Shown piece after piece: positions 47,201-55,071 of a DNA stretch of 64,000 bases (its first letter is position 1; every line of letters starts with the position of its first letter). Below the pieces are notes generated by a model that was given only the letters and a program-made list of their open reading frames with translations, made no database searches and was not told the DNA's origin. A program made the position numbers and the translations under genes. The DNA is from Paenibacillus pedocola (GTDB lineage: Bacteria; Bacillota; Bacilli; Paenibacillales; Paenibacillaceae), in contig NZ_CP134223.1 of assembly GCF_031599675.1 (NCBI RefSeq), positions 620,001-684,000 on the forward strand, read 5' to 3'.

Positions 47201-47235
47201 AGCGGACCGGGGGTTCTTCCCGGTCCGCTTTTTTT
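47201..47235. terminator. Terminator of the activase-type gene
   Basis: AGCGGACCGGG (47201-47211) and CCCGGTCCGCT (47219-47229) form a perfect 11-bp stem, followed by a T-run. Confidence 0.88.
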
Positions 47236-47239
47236 GTTG

Positions 47240-47944
47240 CTATGTACTGCGGGTAGAGGATTTTTGCAGCTTAAGTTTTACATGCATCGCTTTGTTCAGA
47301 TGGAGGAAGTTATGCCGGGTAGCCGGCATCAGCACCAGGCCGGCCAGGGTTTTGCCGCCCCAGTAATCAAGCAGCCATTGCTCAGAAGCTTTTACAGCTC
47401 CTTGGGCGCTGATTTGGCGGATCCGCTCAGGACTTACCTTGTCCTTCAATTGAGCCGGACATAATGCGGGAATGATGGAACGGGTCCGCTCTGCAACCGC
47501 CTGCCGGTAATCTGATAACGCATCTATGGAGATGGATGAGCTCAGCTCGGCAATTTCTCCCTCGTCCATCCCGTTGCCGGTATGGATGAAGCGGGTTTGC
47601 AATTTACCTGCATAATCCTCACTGTGAAGGAGTTGCTCCTGCCCTGAGATTAGGACGTTCATCGTGAGGTCTTCGATCCGTGCACAATGCCAAAGATGCC
47701 AGGCGATGGAGTTTTGACTTACGGATGTCCGGACCGGATAAGCACGGAAAGTCTGCTCCAGTAAACCGCTGAGAATGGCATCCTCATAGGTTGGCTGCAC
47801 GGAAGGTTCCCGGCCGGAGGCATACAGCCATCTGTGCTGTTCCAGGAACAGTGCTATGGCGTTAGGATACTCTTCAGGCCTGGATAGTATTCCAGTCAAT
47901 ATTTTGTGATTGGCATTCCAATGTTTTCGCTGCTCAAGATTCAT
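47240..47944 (-). CDS. DinB-like family protein
   Basis: A 234-residue helical protein. NSIAWHLWHCARIEDLTMNVL and the late RHNFLHLNKAMHVKL match the DinB/YfiT-like metal-binding bundle, where three His residues bind a metal. Bacillus DinB proteins are DNA-damage induced or act as bacillithiol S-transferases; the function here is unknown. It is longer than most DinB proteins (about 160-170), with extra residues at the N terminus. The gene is convergent with the activase gene, whose terminator abuts its stop. Confidence 0.75.
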   Translation of the reverse strand: MNLEQRKHWNANHKILTGILSRPEEYPNAIALFLEQHRWLYASGREPSVQPTYEDAILSGLLEQTFRAYPVRTSVSQNSIAWHLWHCARIEDLTMNVLISGQEQLLHSEDYAGKLQTRFIHTGNGMDEGEIAELSSSISIDALSDYRQAVAERTRSIIPALCPAQLKDKVSPERIRQISAQGAVKASEQWLLDYWGGKTLAGLVLMPATRHNFLHLNKAMHVKLKLQKSSTRST

Positions 47945-48133
47945 CAGAAGTTCCCCGCTTTCCTCTCCATGATTCTTCCAGCTTAATTATAAATAAAATC
48001 CAAATCTGAACGTATTTTAGAAGTGTCAATTTTACGGCAGGAGTCCACACTAAGCAGAGAAAGATCGTTCTTTCATACAACTTTTAATAAAAGAAAGCCG
48101 GAAGATTGTGTTTCAGAAATTTTCAGTAAGCTA

Positions 48134-48162
48134 TTGACGAGGAAATATGTAAATAGTAAAAT
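48134..48162 (+). promoter_or_regulatory. Predicted sigma-A promoter of the marR-efflux operon
   Basis: -35 TTGACG (48134-48139) and -10 TAAAAT (48157-48162) are 17 bases apart. The -10 lies inside the left arm of the large palindrome at 48149-48192. Confidence 0.72.
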
Positions 48163-48192
48163 AGTTCGCATGCGAAGTATTTTACTATTTAC
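48149..48192. promoter_or_regulatory. 44-bp palindromic operator of the marR-efflux operon
   Basis: Outer arms GTAAATAGTAAAATA (48149-48163) and TATTTTACTATTTAC (48178-48192) are perfect. The core TTCGCATGCGAA (48165-48176) is itself a perfect 12-bp palindrome. Only one G-G pair in the whole element does not match. It covers the -10 box and probable start site, the classic position for MarR autorepression. Confidence 0.78.
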
Positions 48193-48204
48193 GTGAAAGG
48201 GGCG

Positions 48205-48663
48205 ATGAATGTGGAGGAAAAGGAAAAACAGCTCGATGATATTCTCTCTTCTTTCCGTTGTATCACCCATAATTTCCAGCAGCTTTTGTGGAAAGACGCA
48301 GAAGAGCTGAATATTACATCGACCCAGCTGATGGTGCTGCGCAAACTGGCGATGCACCCCGATATTGGCATCACTGAGCTTGCCGATCTGCTTCATTTGG
48401 GGAACAGTGCAGCAAGCGGAGTAGTGGACCGGATGGTAAAGGCCGGGCTGATCACCAGACAACGCTCGCAGAGCGACAGACGTATATTTAATCTGGCAGT
48501 AACCGACAAGGGAAAAGAAATAAGGGAGCTTAGCAAGCAATCCCTTAGGAGGCACCTGCAGCCCCTCACTGAAATACCTGCTGAGGATGCCCAAGAGCTG
48601 CTGCGGCTGCACGGCGAAATTCTGAAAATTTTAGTGCAAGGGAGAGAGAATAAGAAGCTATGA
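48205..48663 (+). CDS. MarR-family transcriptional regulator
   Basis: A 152-residue winged-helix repressor. The core has STQLMVLRKLAMHPDIGITELADLLH, the recognition helix NSAASGVVDRMVKAGLI and the wing TRQRSQSDRRIFNLAVTDKG. It probably represses its own operon through the 44-bp palindrome directly upstream and is released by a drug-like ligand (inference). AAAGGGG at 48196-48202 fits GTG 48211 better (8-base spacer) than ATG 48205, so the true start may be two codons later. The TGA stop overlaps the transporter ATG. Confidence 0.92.
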   Translation: MNVEEKEKQLDDILSSFRCITHNFQQLLWKDAEELNITSTQLMVLRKLAMHPDIGITELADLLHLGNSAASGVVDRMVKAGLITRQRSQSDRRIFNLAVTDKGKEIRELSKQSLRRHLQPLTEIPAEDAQELLRLHGEILKILVQGRENKKL

Positions 48664-50201
48664 GTACAATAACTGCAAACGCTGGCGGTGAAGCCAAGGC
48701 AATCCGCAGAGGGCCGATTATCGCGGCGCTTCTGATCGGTGCTTTCGTTGCGCTGCTGAATCAGACGCTGATGAATGTGGCACTGCCGAAGATGATGGAG
48801 GATTTGAATATTGCCGCCAATACGGCGCAATGGCTGACAACCGGCTTTATGCTGGTGAACGGGGTGCTGATTCCGATCAGTGCCTATCTGGTGGAGAAGT
48901 TCACTACCCGCCAGCTGTTTATTACCGCAATGATATTATTTTCTATAGGAACATTAATTTGTGCAGTCGGAACGGGTTTTGAAATGATTATGGTCGGCCG
49001 TGTGGTTCAGGCTGTCGGCGCCGGCATTCTGATGCCGCTGATGAACATCGTGTTCCTCCGCATCTTCCCGATCGAAGAACGCGGTAAAGCGATGGGGCTT
49101 ATGGCTGTAGCCATGATCTTTGCCCCGGCCGTTGGACCGACACTGTCCGGCTGGGTAGTACAGAATTATTCGTGGCGTGTGCTGTTCTACATCGTACTGC
49201 CGCTTGCCATTTTCTCCACACTGCTTGGAATGAAGGCGATGCAGAATGTCGGGAAGCTTACTTCTCCCAAGCTGGATAAGCTGGGTATTATGTTATCGAC
49301 GCTTGGATTTGGCGGACTGCTGTACGGCTTCAGTGATGCAGGAACCGACGGCTGGAAGAGCGCAACCGTAATCTCCTGTCTGATCTTAGGGGTGGTATCG
49401 CTGATCCTGTTCGTATGGCGTGAGCTTACAACGGATAAGCCGCTGCTGGAGTTCCGTATTTTCCGTTACAACATGTACTCCCTTACTACAGTAATCAACA
49501 TCATCGTTACCATGGCTATGTACGCCGGTATGATTCTGCTGCCGATTTATCTGCAGACCATCCGCGGCTTTACACCGATGGAATCTGGTCTGATGCTGCT
49601 GCCCGGAGCCATTCTGATGGGGATTATGTCTCCGATCACAGGGATTATTTTTGATAAAATCGGTGCGAGATGGCTGGCCGTTATCGGTCTGCTGATTACC
49701 ACCATTACGACCTGGGAATTCAGTCAGATTTCCGACTCCACCACTTACACACATTTGATTCTGACTTATACGGCCCGGATGTTCGGAATGTCCATGCTGA
49801 TGATGCCGATTGTAACAGCTGGACTTAACCAGCTGCCGCAGCGCCTCAGCTCGCATGGAACTGCAATGTCGAATACACTGCGTACCGTAGGCGGAGCGCT
49901 GGGGATGGCACTCTTTGTCAGCCTAATGACCAACCGTACGAAGAGCAACATCACGGAAGCCCTGACAAGCGGGGCGGTATCGCAGAGTGACAAGGCAGCA
50001 ATGCTCAAGCTTACACAGGAAGCAACCATCAACGGGATCACACATGCGTTTACAGTGGCTACATGGGTGACGGTTGTGGCTCTGGTCCTGGCTCTGTTCA
50101 TCAAGAAAACATCGCCGCAGGCCGACTTCCTGAAGTCAGAGGAAGCAGAACCGGCAGCGCAAGATATGGTGAAATCCCAGCAAGCACAGGCTGTAAAATA
50201 A
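48660..50201 (+). CDS. DHA2-family multidrug efflux transporter (EmrB/QacA type)
   Basis: A 513-residue MFS protein with about 14 hydrophobic segments. Signatures are LNQTLMNVALPKMMEDL at segment 1, the loop GRVVQAVGAGILMPLMNIVFLRIFP and motif C-like APAVGPTLSGWVVQNYSWRVLFY. B. subtilis LmrB and Mdr are of this type; the substrate here is unknown. The start ATG overlaps the marR stop (ATGA), so the pair forms a self-regulated resistance operon. A terminator follows. Confidence 0.93.
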   Translation: MSTITANAGGEAKAIRRGPIIAALLIGAFVALLNQTLMNVALPKMMEDLNIAANTAQWLTTGFMLVNGVLIPISAYLVEKFTTRQLFITAMILFSIGTLICAVGTGFEMIMVGRVVQAVGAGILMPLMNIVFLRIFPIEERGKAMGLMAVAMIFAPAVGPTLSGWVVQNYSWRVLFYIVLPLAIFSTLLGMKAMQNVGKLTSPKLDKLGIMLSTLGFGGLLYGFSDAGTDGWKSATVISCLILGVVSLILFVWRELTTDKPLLEFRIFRYNMYSLTTVINIIVTMAMYAGMILLPIYLQTIRGFTPMESGLMLLPGAILMGIMSPITGIIFDKIGARWLAVIGLLITTITTWEFSQISDSTTYTHLILTYTARMFGMSMLMMPIVTAGLNQLPQRLSSHGTAMSNTLRTVGGALGMALFVSLMTNRTKSNITEALTSGAVSQSDKAAMLKLTQEATINGITHAFTVATWVTVVALVLALFIKKTSPQADFLKSEEAEPAAQDMVKSQQAQAVK

Positions 50202-50208
50202 ATATACG

Positions 50209-50259
50209 AAAACGGGACTTTCCGGCGGCCTTGGGGCTGCGGGAAAGTCCCGTTTTTTT
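50209..50259. terminator. Terminator after the efflux operon
   Basis: AAAACGGGACTTTCC (50209-50223) pairs with GGAAAGTCCCGTTTT (50242-50256), followed by T residues. The convergent WYL gene may also use it. Confidence 0.87.
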
Positions 50260-50277
50260 ATTATCATTTGATGGAGC

Positions 50278-51231
50278 TTAGGCATTACCACCGGCGCTGC
50301 CCTGGTATTTAGCGGCGACCCCTGCCGCAATCTCACCCAGCTTAAGCCGGATATGCTCCGGCTCCAGTACTTCTGCTGCGGTTCCGAACCCCAGCAGGAA
50401 ACCGTACAGCCAGTTATCCTCCGGGTAGCAGACAGTCACGGTGTATCCCCCGTTCCCATCCGGCTGAAGCTCGCTGTAATCAAAATAGTCTTCCGCAAGA
50501 TGTCTGCCTTCAGCGGAAAAGTGCAGCACAACGGGGGTCGTGTCCGAGGGGGTTGACCACCCGCTGCTCCAGGGCAGCTCTTTCAAGGGGAGCTCCTGCC
50601 GGACATAGCTGCGCTTTTCCTTGATCAGCGACTTCATGCGCAGCAGCTTAAACAGCCGGAAATCCTCGCGCTCTGCACAGAATCCGTATAAGTACCAAGC
50701 CCGGCCTTTGAGCACCAGCGTATAGGGCTCTACGGACCGCCGGCTTATTTTACCGTCGGCAGTAACGTATTCGAAGGAAACGGCTGCCGCTTCTTCCAGA
50801 GCCTCTTTGAGCAGTGCGAGCCGCTCCTCCAGCGGCTTCTGCAGCCCCCAGGGGGAGAAATCGACGATCAGCTGGGTGGTTTTACTGCGGAAGGCAGCGG
50901 TTTGGGAGGGGGGGATAACGCTGCTGATTTTTTCCATAAGCAGGTTATGCTCGCCTCCGCCGTAGGTGGATACACTTTGTAGCGCGGTGAAAATGTCGGC
51001 AAGCTCGTGCTCCGTCAGCACATTGCGGTCGAGGCGATAGCCCTCCATCAGCCCAATTCCGCCGCCGGCTCCCTGATAGGTCACGACGGGAATGCCGGCT
51101 CCGTTAATGCTGTCAATATCGCGGTAAATGGTGCGTACCGATACCTCAAACATATCGGCGAGCTCCTTAGCCTGGATTAGGGGGCGGTTCATCAGCAGAA
51201 TGACGATGGAGAGCAGACGGTCTATTTTCAC
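50278..51231 (-). CDS. WYL-domain transcriptional regulator (YafY/DeoR type)
   Basis: A 317-residue regulator. The N-terminal DeoR-like winged helix has MNRPLIQAKELADMFEVSVRTIYRDIDSIN. The WYL domain (about 140-225) has VEPYTLVLKGRAWYLYGFCAEREDFRLFKL. The C-terminal WCX extension ends with NWLYGFLLGFGTAAEVLEP. Such proteins sense nucleotides or single-stranded nucleic acid in some cases; the ligand here is unknown. It is divergent from an MFS transporter gene, and the palindrome between them may be its operator. Confidence 0.9.
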   Translation of the reverse strand: MKIDRLLSIVILLMNRPLIQAKELADMFEVSVRTIYRDIDSINGAGIPVVTYQGAGGGIGLMEGYRLDRNVLTEHELADIFTALQSVSTYGGGEHNLLMEKISSVIPPSQTAAFRSKTTQLIVDFSPWGLQKPLEERLALLKEALEEAAAVSFEYVTADGKISRRSVEPYTLVLKGRAWYLYGFCAEREDFRLFKLLRMKSLIKEKRSYVRQELPLKELPWSSGWSTPSDTTPVVLHFSAEGRHLAEDYFDYSELQPDGNGGYTVTVCYPEDNWLYGFLLGFGTAAEVLEPEHIRLKLGEIAAGVAAKYQGSAGGNA

Positions 51232-51342
51232 GGGAGGGCACCTTCTTTATCAGTGGATTTCCATAAGGCAATCAACAATCATTCTATAATTTTCGCCGGT
51301 GAAAGAAAAGAAAGCATTGCCATAACCTTTAAATTCGATTAC

Positions 51343-51356
51343 TATCTAATTAGATA
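51343..51356. promoter_or_regulatory. 14-bp palindrome between the WYL and MFS genes
   Basis: TATCTAATTAGATA is a perfect 14-bp palindrome in an AT-rich stretch, 33 bases before the MFS start and 112 bases before the WYL start. It is a candidate operator. Confidence 0.5.
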
Positions 51357-51388
51357 TTTATTTAATTTTGATTGTGAGGGTTATTACA

Positions 51389-52642
51389 ATGGTTAACGGG
51401 ATTACGGTTCCGGCCGGAAGGCAGCCAAAGGGATATTCAAGGCTGTTCGCTGCCGGACTGATCAATGGAATAGGAGACCGCTTCAGCAGTGTTGCCATGC
51501 TGGCGCTGGTCCTGAAGCTGACCGGGTCGGGTATGGCGGTAGGCATTTCACTCGGGGTACGGGTGCTGCCCTATCTTTTTATGGCTCCGCTGGGGGGGAT
51601 GCTGGCTACCAGGCTGCCGCGCAAAGCCATTATGATTGCGGTAGATTTGCTGCGTATACCTGTCGCATTGTCATTTCTGCTGGTCAATGGGGAAAGCAGG
51701 CTGTGGGTGCTTTATGCCGGCAGTTTCTTAATGGCTGCGGGGGAAGCGATATATAGCCCGGTACGCAAATCGTCGATTCCTTTACTGGCCGATGCTTCTG
51801 CTCTGCTTAGAATCAACGGCCTGGAACAGCTGATGAACGGCTGTGTGCTCATTCTGGGCGCGTTTATCGGCGGTATCGTCTCGCTTTGGTTCGGTCCGGA
51901 CATGGCGTTCATTGTGAATGCAGCATCTTTTTTAGTGGCGGCACTGCTGCTATGGGGGCTTCGTTTCCCGCAGTCTGACGGAAGGTCAGCTGTACGGGAA
52001 GAAGAGGAAGCGTTCCAGGAATCAGCAGCAGCGGGTCAAGAAACTGCAGGACGCTTCCAGACCCTTAAAGTTGTGGCGGGGGGTAGCCTGGCGCTACAGA
52101 TTGTGATCGGGTATGAACTGCTGGTACCGGTTATTAACGGCTGGGACAATGTGTTAATTAGTGTATATGCTGTGCAGGAGTTTCATGCCGGGGATGCCGG
52201 GGTTGGCGCTTTTTATGCGGCGCTTGGGATTGGACTCAGCCTTAGCTTTTTTGCCGGCCGGCTGCTTCAGAAGCGGCTGCTGACCATAGCGCTCACGGGT
52301 CTCCTGCTGGAAGGGCTGTTGCATATGACAATCAGCGCAAGCAGTCATTTCATTCATGTCTTCTTCTTGTATATTTTGCTGTCTCTGGCGGGAGGACTCG
52401 GCAATGCCTGTCTAGACACCCTTGTCATGCGGGAGACGCCGGTTCAGCTGCAGCCTGTGATTTTTGGAATGCTGTCGGCGGCGGGCGGGACACTCGTGGG
52501 AATATCGATGCTGGGCGCCGGCTGGCTGCTTGAATACGTAGAGCCGCGCATGCTCGGGTTCGCCGGCGGGGCGGGATTCGCAGGAATTGCGCTGGTGCTG
52601 GCAGGATACGCTGTAATGAGAAGCAGGCAGAAGAAGGTATAG
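51389..52642 (+). CDS. MFS transporter
   Basis: A 417-residue transporter with about 12 hydrophobic segments, of the same broad MFS_3 group as the protein at 6993. It has LINGIGDRFSSVAMLALVLKLTGS at segment 1, the loop GGMLATRLPRKAIMIAVDLLRIP and GEAIYSPVRKSSIPLLADASALLRINGL. ATG 51389 follows GAGGG with an 8-base spacer and is preferred over TTG 51368. The substrate is unknown; export of a toxic compound is likely from group membership. Divergent from the WYL regulator. Confidence 0.85.
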   Translation: MVNGITVPAGRQPKGYSRLFAAGLINGIGDRFSSVAMLALVLKLTGSGMAVGISLGVRVLPYLFMAPLGGMLATRLPRKAIMIAVDLLRIPVALSFLLVNGESRLWVLYAGSFLMAAGEAIYSPVRKSSIPLLADASALLRINGLEQLMNGCVLILGAFIGGIVSLWFGPDMAFIVNAASFLVAALLLWGLRFPQSDGRSAVREEEEAFQESAAAGQETAGRFQTLKVVAGGSLALQIVIGYELLVPVINGWDNVLISVYAVQEFHAGDAGVGAFYAALGIGLSLSFFAGRLLQKRLLTIALTGLLLEGLLHMTISASSHFIHVFFLYILLSLAGGLGNACLDTLVMRETPVQLQPVIFGMLSAAGGTLVGISMLGAGWLLEYVEPRMLGFAGGAGFAGIALVLAGYAVMRSRQKKV

Positions 52643-52673
52643 TCCAAACACTAAAGTCAGGGCGTAAGAAAAT

Positions 52674-52729
52674 AAGCAGCCAAGGCTGCCTTTCCGAAAA
52701 TCATTCGGGAGGCGCCTGGCTGCTTTTTT
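52674..52729 (+). terminator. Terminator of the MFS gene
   Basis: A long imperfect stem begins with AAGCAGCCA and closes with TGGCTGCTT (with inner TTCCGAA and TTCGGGA), followed by six T residues. Confidence 0.85.
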
Positions 52730-52750
52730 CGATATTGCAAAGGTAAGGGC

Positions 52751-53419
52751 TCAGCGGCCCTTGGAAGTCTCCTTCAGTTTGGCTTTCAGTTCAAGATCCG
52801 GTTTGCGCCGGAGCAGACGGATAGCCAGTGTGCGGCGGTAGCGGTAGATGACGATCAGGCCCGCAAGTGCCGCAAGACCGGAGATAATCCAAGGTGCATA
52901 CAGCTCGAACAGGTGGAAAATGCCCATCCATTGCGGTCCGAATATTTTACCGATGCCCAGAAACAGCAGCACCCAGAGCAGGGCTCCGCCGTAGGCGTAC
53001 ATTGCAAACTTGCGGAAGGGCAAAGCGGTAATGCCGGCAAAATAACCGGTAAAGTGGCGGACCCCAGGAATAAAATAGCCGATGGAAATCAGAAGACTCC
53101 CGTACCGCTCGAACCAGCGCTGCGTCTTCTCCAGCTTGGCCGGAGAGAATAGAAACCATTTGCCGTAGCGCTGAATGAAGGGAAGCCCCGCTTTTAGGCC
53201 GATAAGATAGGTTATGGTCATTCCGGCAGTAGTGCCTGCAAAAGCGACAGCAACCAGCGCCGGGAAATCCAACCTCCCAGTGTAAGAAAGGAAGCCTGCA
53301 AAGGCCATTGTTGTCTCCCCTGGAAAAGGCAAGGCTACAAACTCCAGCAAAAGTCCAAAGAACAGCACATTATAGCCGTAATTGGCGAATAACTCCTGAA
53401 TCCATTTCAGCATTTCCAT
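52751..53419 (-). CDS. DedA-family membrane protein
   Basis: A 222-residue polytopic protein of the DedA/SNARE-associated family. The hallmark FLLEFVALPFPGETTMAFAGFLSYTG-type region is at the N-terminal membrane part, split by polar turns. GSLLISIGYFIPGVRHFTGYFAG has the conserved Arg of the family. DedA proteins include undecaprenyl-phosphate flippases (UptA in B. subtilis) and PE flippases; which lipid this one moves is unknown. The start at 53419 has GGAGA upstream. A longer in-frame extension to 54055 runs antisense through the deacetylase gene and is rejected. Confidence 0.9.
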   Translation of the reverse strand: MEMLKWIQELFANYGYNVLFFGLLLEFVALPFPGETTMAFAGFLSYTGRLDFPALVAVAFAGTTAGMTITYLIGLKAGLPFIQRYGKWFLFSPAKLEKTQRWFERYGSLLISIGYFIPGVRHFTGYFAGITALPFRKFAMYAYGGALLWVLLFLGIGKIFGPQWMGIFHLFELYAPWIISGLAALAGLIVIYRYRRTLAIRLLRRKPDLELKAKLKETSKGR

Positions 53420-53527
53420 AACCAAGTCACTCTCCAAGGGCAGCATGCCTAATTCTATTTTGAAGCTTGTCTTCATACAATCTACCAATAAGTTTGAAGC
53501 GCCAATAGAATGCTGGAGGTAGAGAAG

Positions 53528-54916
53528 ATGAAGGGTAGCAAAAGAACACTGATCCGCCGGATGATCATCCGCGGGTTGCTTACTATGGCAATAATAGTAG
53601 GTGTAATAACTGTACTCTCTAAGAATAATCTTCCGGCTGCCGCGACGCAAGATTTGCCCGAACCGGCTGTGAGTCCGGCTAAGGTATCCCCGGTCCCTGT
53701 CCAAGCTGTGACGCCGCCTTTCGTCCCGATAAGCCGCAGTACACCAGGGAATAATGCAGCCAAAGTATCCGCTGTAACCGGGAAACCTGCGGCAGCTATT
53801 GTGCCCTTGGTGCAGAAGAAGGAGCAGCAGAAAGAGCAGAAAGAGCAGAAGAAGTCGCAAAAGACGGTCTACCTTACTTTTGATGACGGCCCCAGTAATG
53901 TGACGCCTGTAGTGCTGGAAACCCTGCGCAAGCAGGGGGTGAAGGCAACCTTTTTTGTGCTGGGAGAACAGGCCAGAAGCCGCCCCGAGCTGATCAATGC
54001 CATCTGGGAGCAGGGGCATGCCATCGGTAATCATACCTATAATCATAATTACCATGATTTATATAGCGGATTCACGGAATTCTGGAATCAGATCAAGCAG
54101 ACAGAAGAAGTGGTGCGGGACATAACAGGTCTCCGGCCGCAGCTTGTCCGTGCACCGGGGGGAACCTACGGCCATTTTGATGCGACCTACTTTGAATTGC
54201 TGAAGGAAGCAGGATATACCGTCACGGATTGGACCGTGGACAGCGGGGACTCCAAGCGCAAAGGAGTGCCTGCAGCGGAGATCCTGCGTCAATCGGTGGC
54301 CTCGATGAAGGCTTCCAGCATTATTCTGCTGCTCCATGACGGGGCAGGCCATTCGGAAAGCGCGAAGGCGCTGCCGGAGATTATCGCAAAATACAAGGCT
54401 GCCGGATATACGTTTGGTGTACTGGATGCAGGGCAGGAACCGGTGCAGTTCAGAGTGTCCGCTGAGGCTGCAGCGTCGGATCGCACTAAACCGTCCAAGG
54501 CCTGGATTGCCTCCAATATTCTGCCGAATGCCGGACTGTTTGCACCGGGCAAGCCGCTGGCTCTGGAAGTGGGGATGCTGGAAGCGAAGCTTGAGCCGGG
54601 AGAATTCCGGATCATTGGAGGGCAATATATGGTTCCGCTCCGGGCTGTTATTGAAAGGCTTGGCGGACAGGTGAGCTGGAATGCAGCCAGCCGCAGCGGC
54701 AGTATCATCTGGAACGGACATCATGTCAGCGCTGATGCGGTCAAGAAACGACTGACGCTGACTTCGGAGGATGGCACCACCGTGTACAGACAATCCAATG
54801 TAGAAATGATTGGCGCTTCCTTGTGGCTACCTTTGCGCGAGTTGCTTGAGGCAACGGGACATCCTCTGCTGGAGGCCCGGGTGACGGGGGGAGAACGCCG
54901 GGTCATAGCGAGCTGA
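53528..54916 (+). CDS. Exported polysaccharide deacetylase with copper-amine-oxidase-like C-terminal domain
   Basis: A 462-residue protein. A short basic start and hydrophobic segment (about 12-32) anchor or export it. A Pro/Ala/Val-rich and then Lys/Gln/Glu-rich linker follows to about residue 108. The NodB domain has TFDDGPSNVTPVVL (Asp-Asp), GNHTYNHNYHD (metal His residues), LVRAPGGTYGHFD and ILLLHDGAGHSES. It removes acetyl groups from peptidoglycan or a similar glycan. The C terminus (about 340-462) resembles the copper amine oxidase N-terminal module (MVPLRAVIERLGGQVSWN). GGAGGT lies 7 bases before ATG. Confidence 0.9.
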   Translation: MKGSKRTLIRRMIIRGLLTMAIIVGVITVLSKNNLPAAATQDLPEPAVSPAKVSPVPVQAVTPPFVPISRSTPGNNAAKVSAVTGKPAAAIVPLVQKKEQQKEQKEQKKSQKTVYLTFDDGPSNVTPVVLETLRKQGVKATFFVLGEQARSRPELINAIWEQGHAIGNHTYNHNYHDLYSGFTEFWNQIKQTEEVVRDITGLRPQLVRAPGGTYGHFDATYFELLKEAGYTVTDWTVDSGDSKRKGVPAAEILRQSVASMKASSIILLLHDGAGHSESAKALPEIIAKYKAAGYTFGVLDAGQEPVQFRVSAEAAASDRTKPSKAWIASNILPNAGLFAPGKPLALEVGMLEAKLEPGEFRIIGGQYMVPLRAVIERLGGQVSWNAASRSGSIIWNGHHVSADAVKKRLTLTSEDGTTVYRQSNVEMIGASLWLPLRELLEATGHPLLEARVTGGERRVIAS

Positions 54917-55071
54917 TCGCAGGAATCCATAGTACTGAAGGGGATATGCGGGGTTTGGGTACCCTTTTTCGTGGGAAGAATAGACAATAGTAGGCTTCTT
55001 AGTACTGTTTCCATCGATTTCTGGAGACATACTGCGGAGCTAGTCTATGACCGCAAAGGAAGGTTATCCCA

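Noticed and set aside
53420..54055. N-terminal extension of the DedA protein
   Set aside because: The extension is antisense to the deacetylase start, low in family similarity, and the DedA fold with a ribosome binding site begins at 53419.
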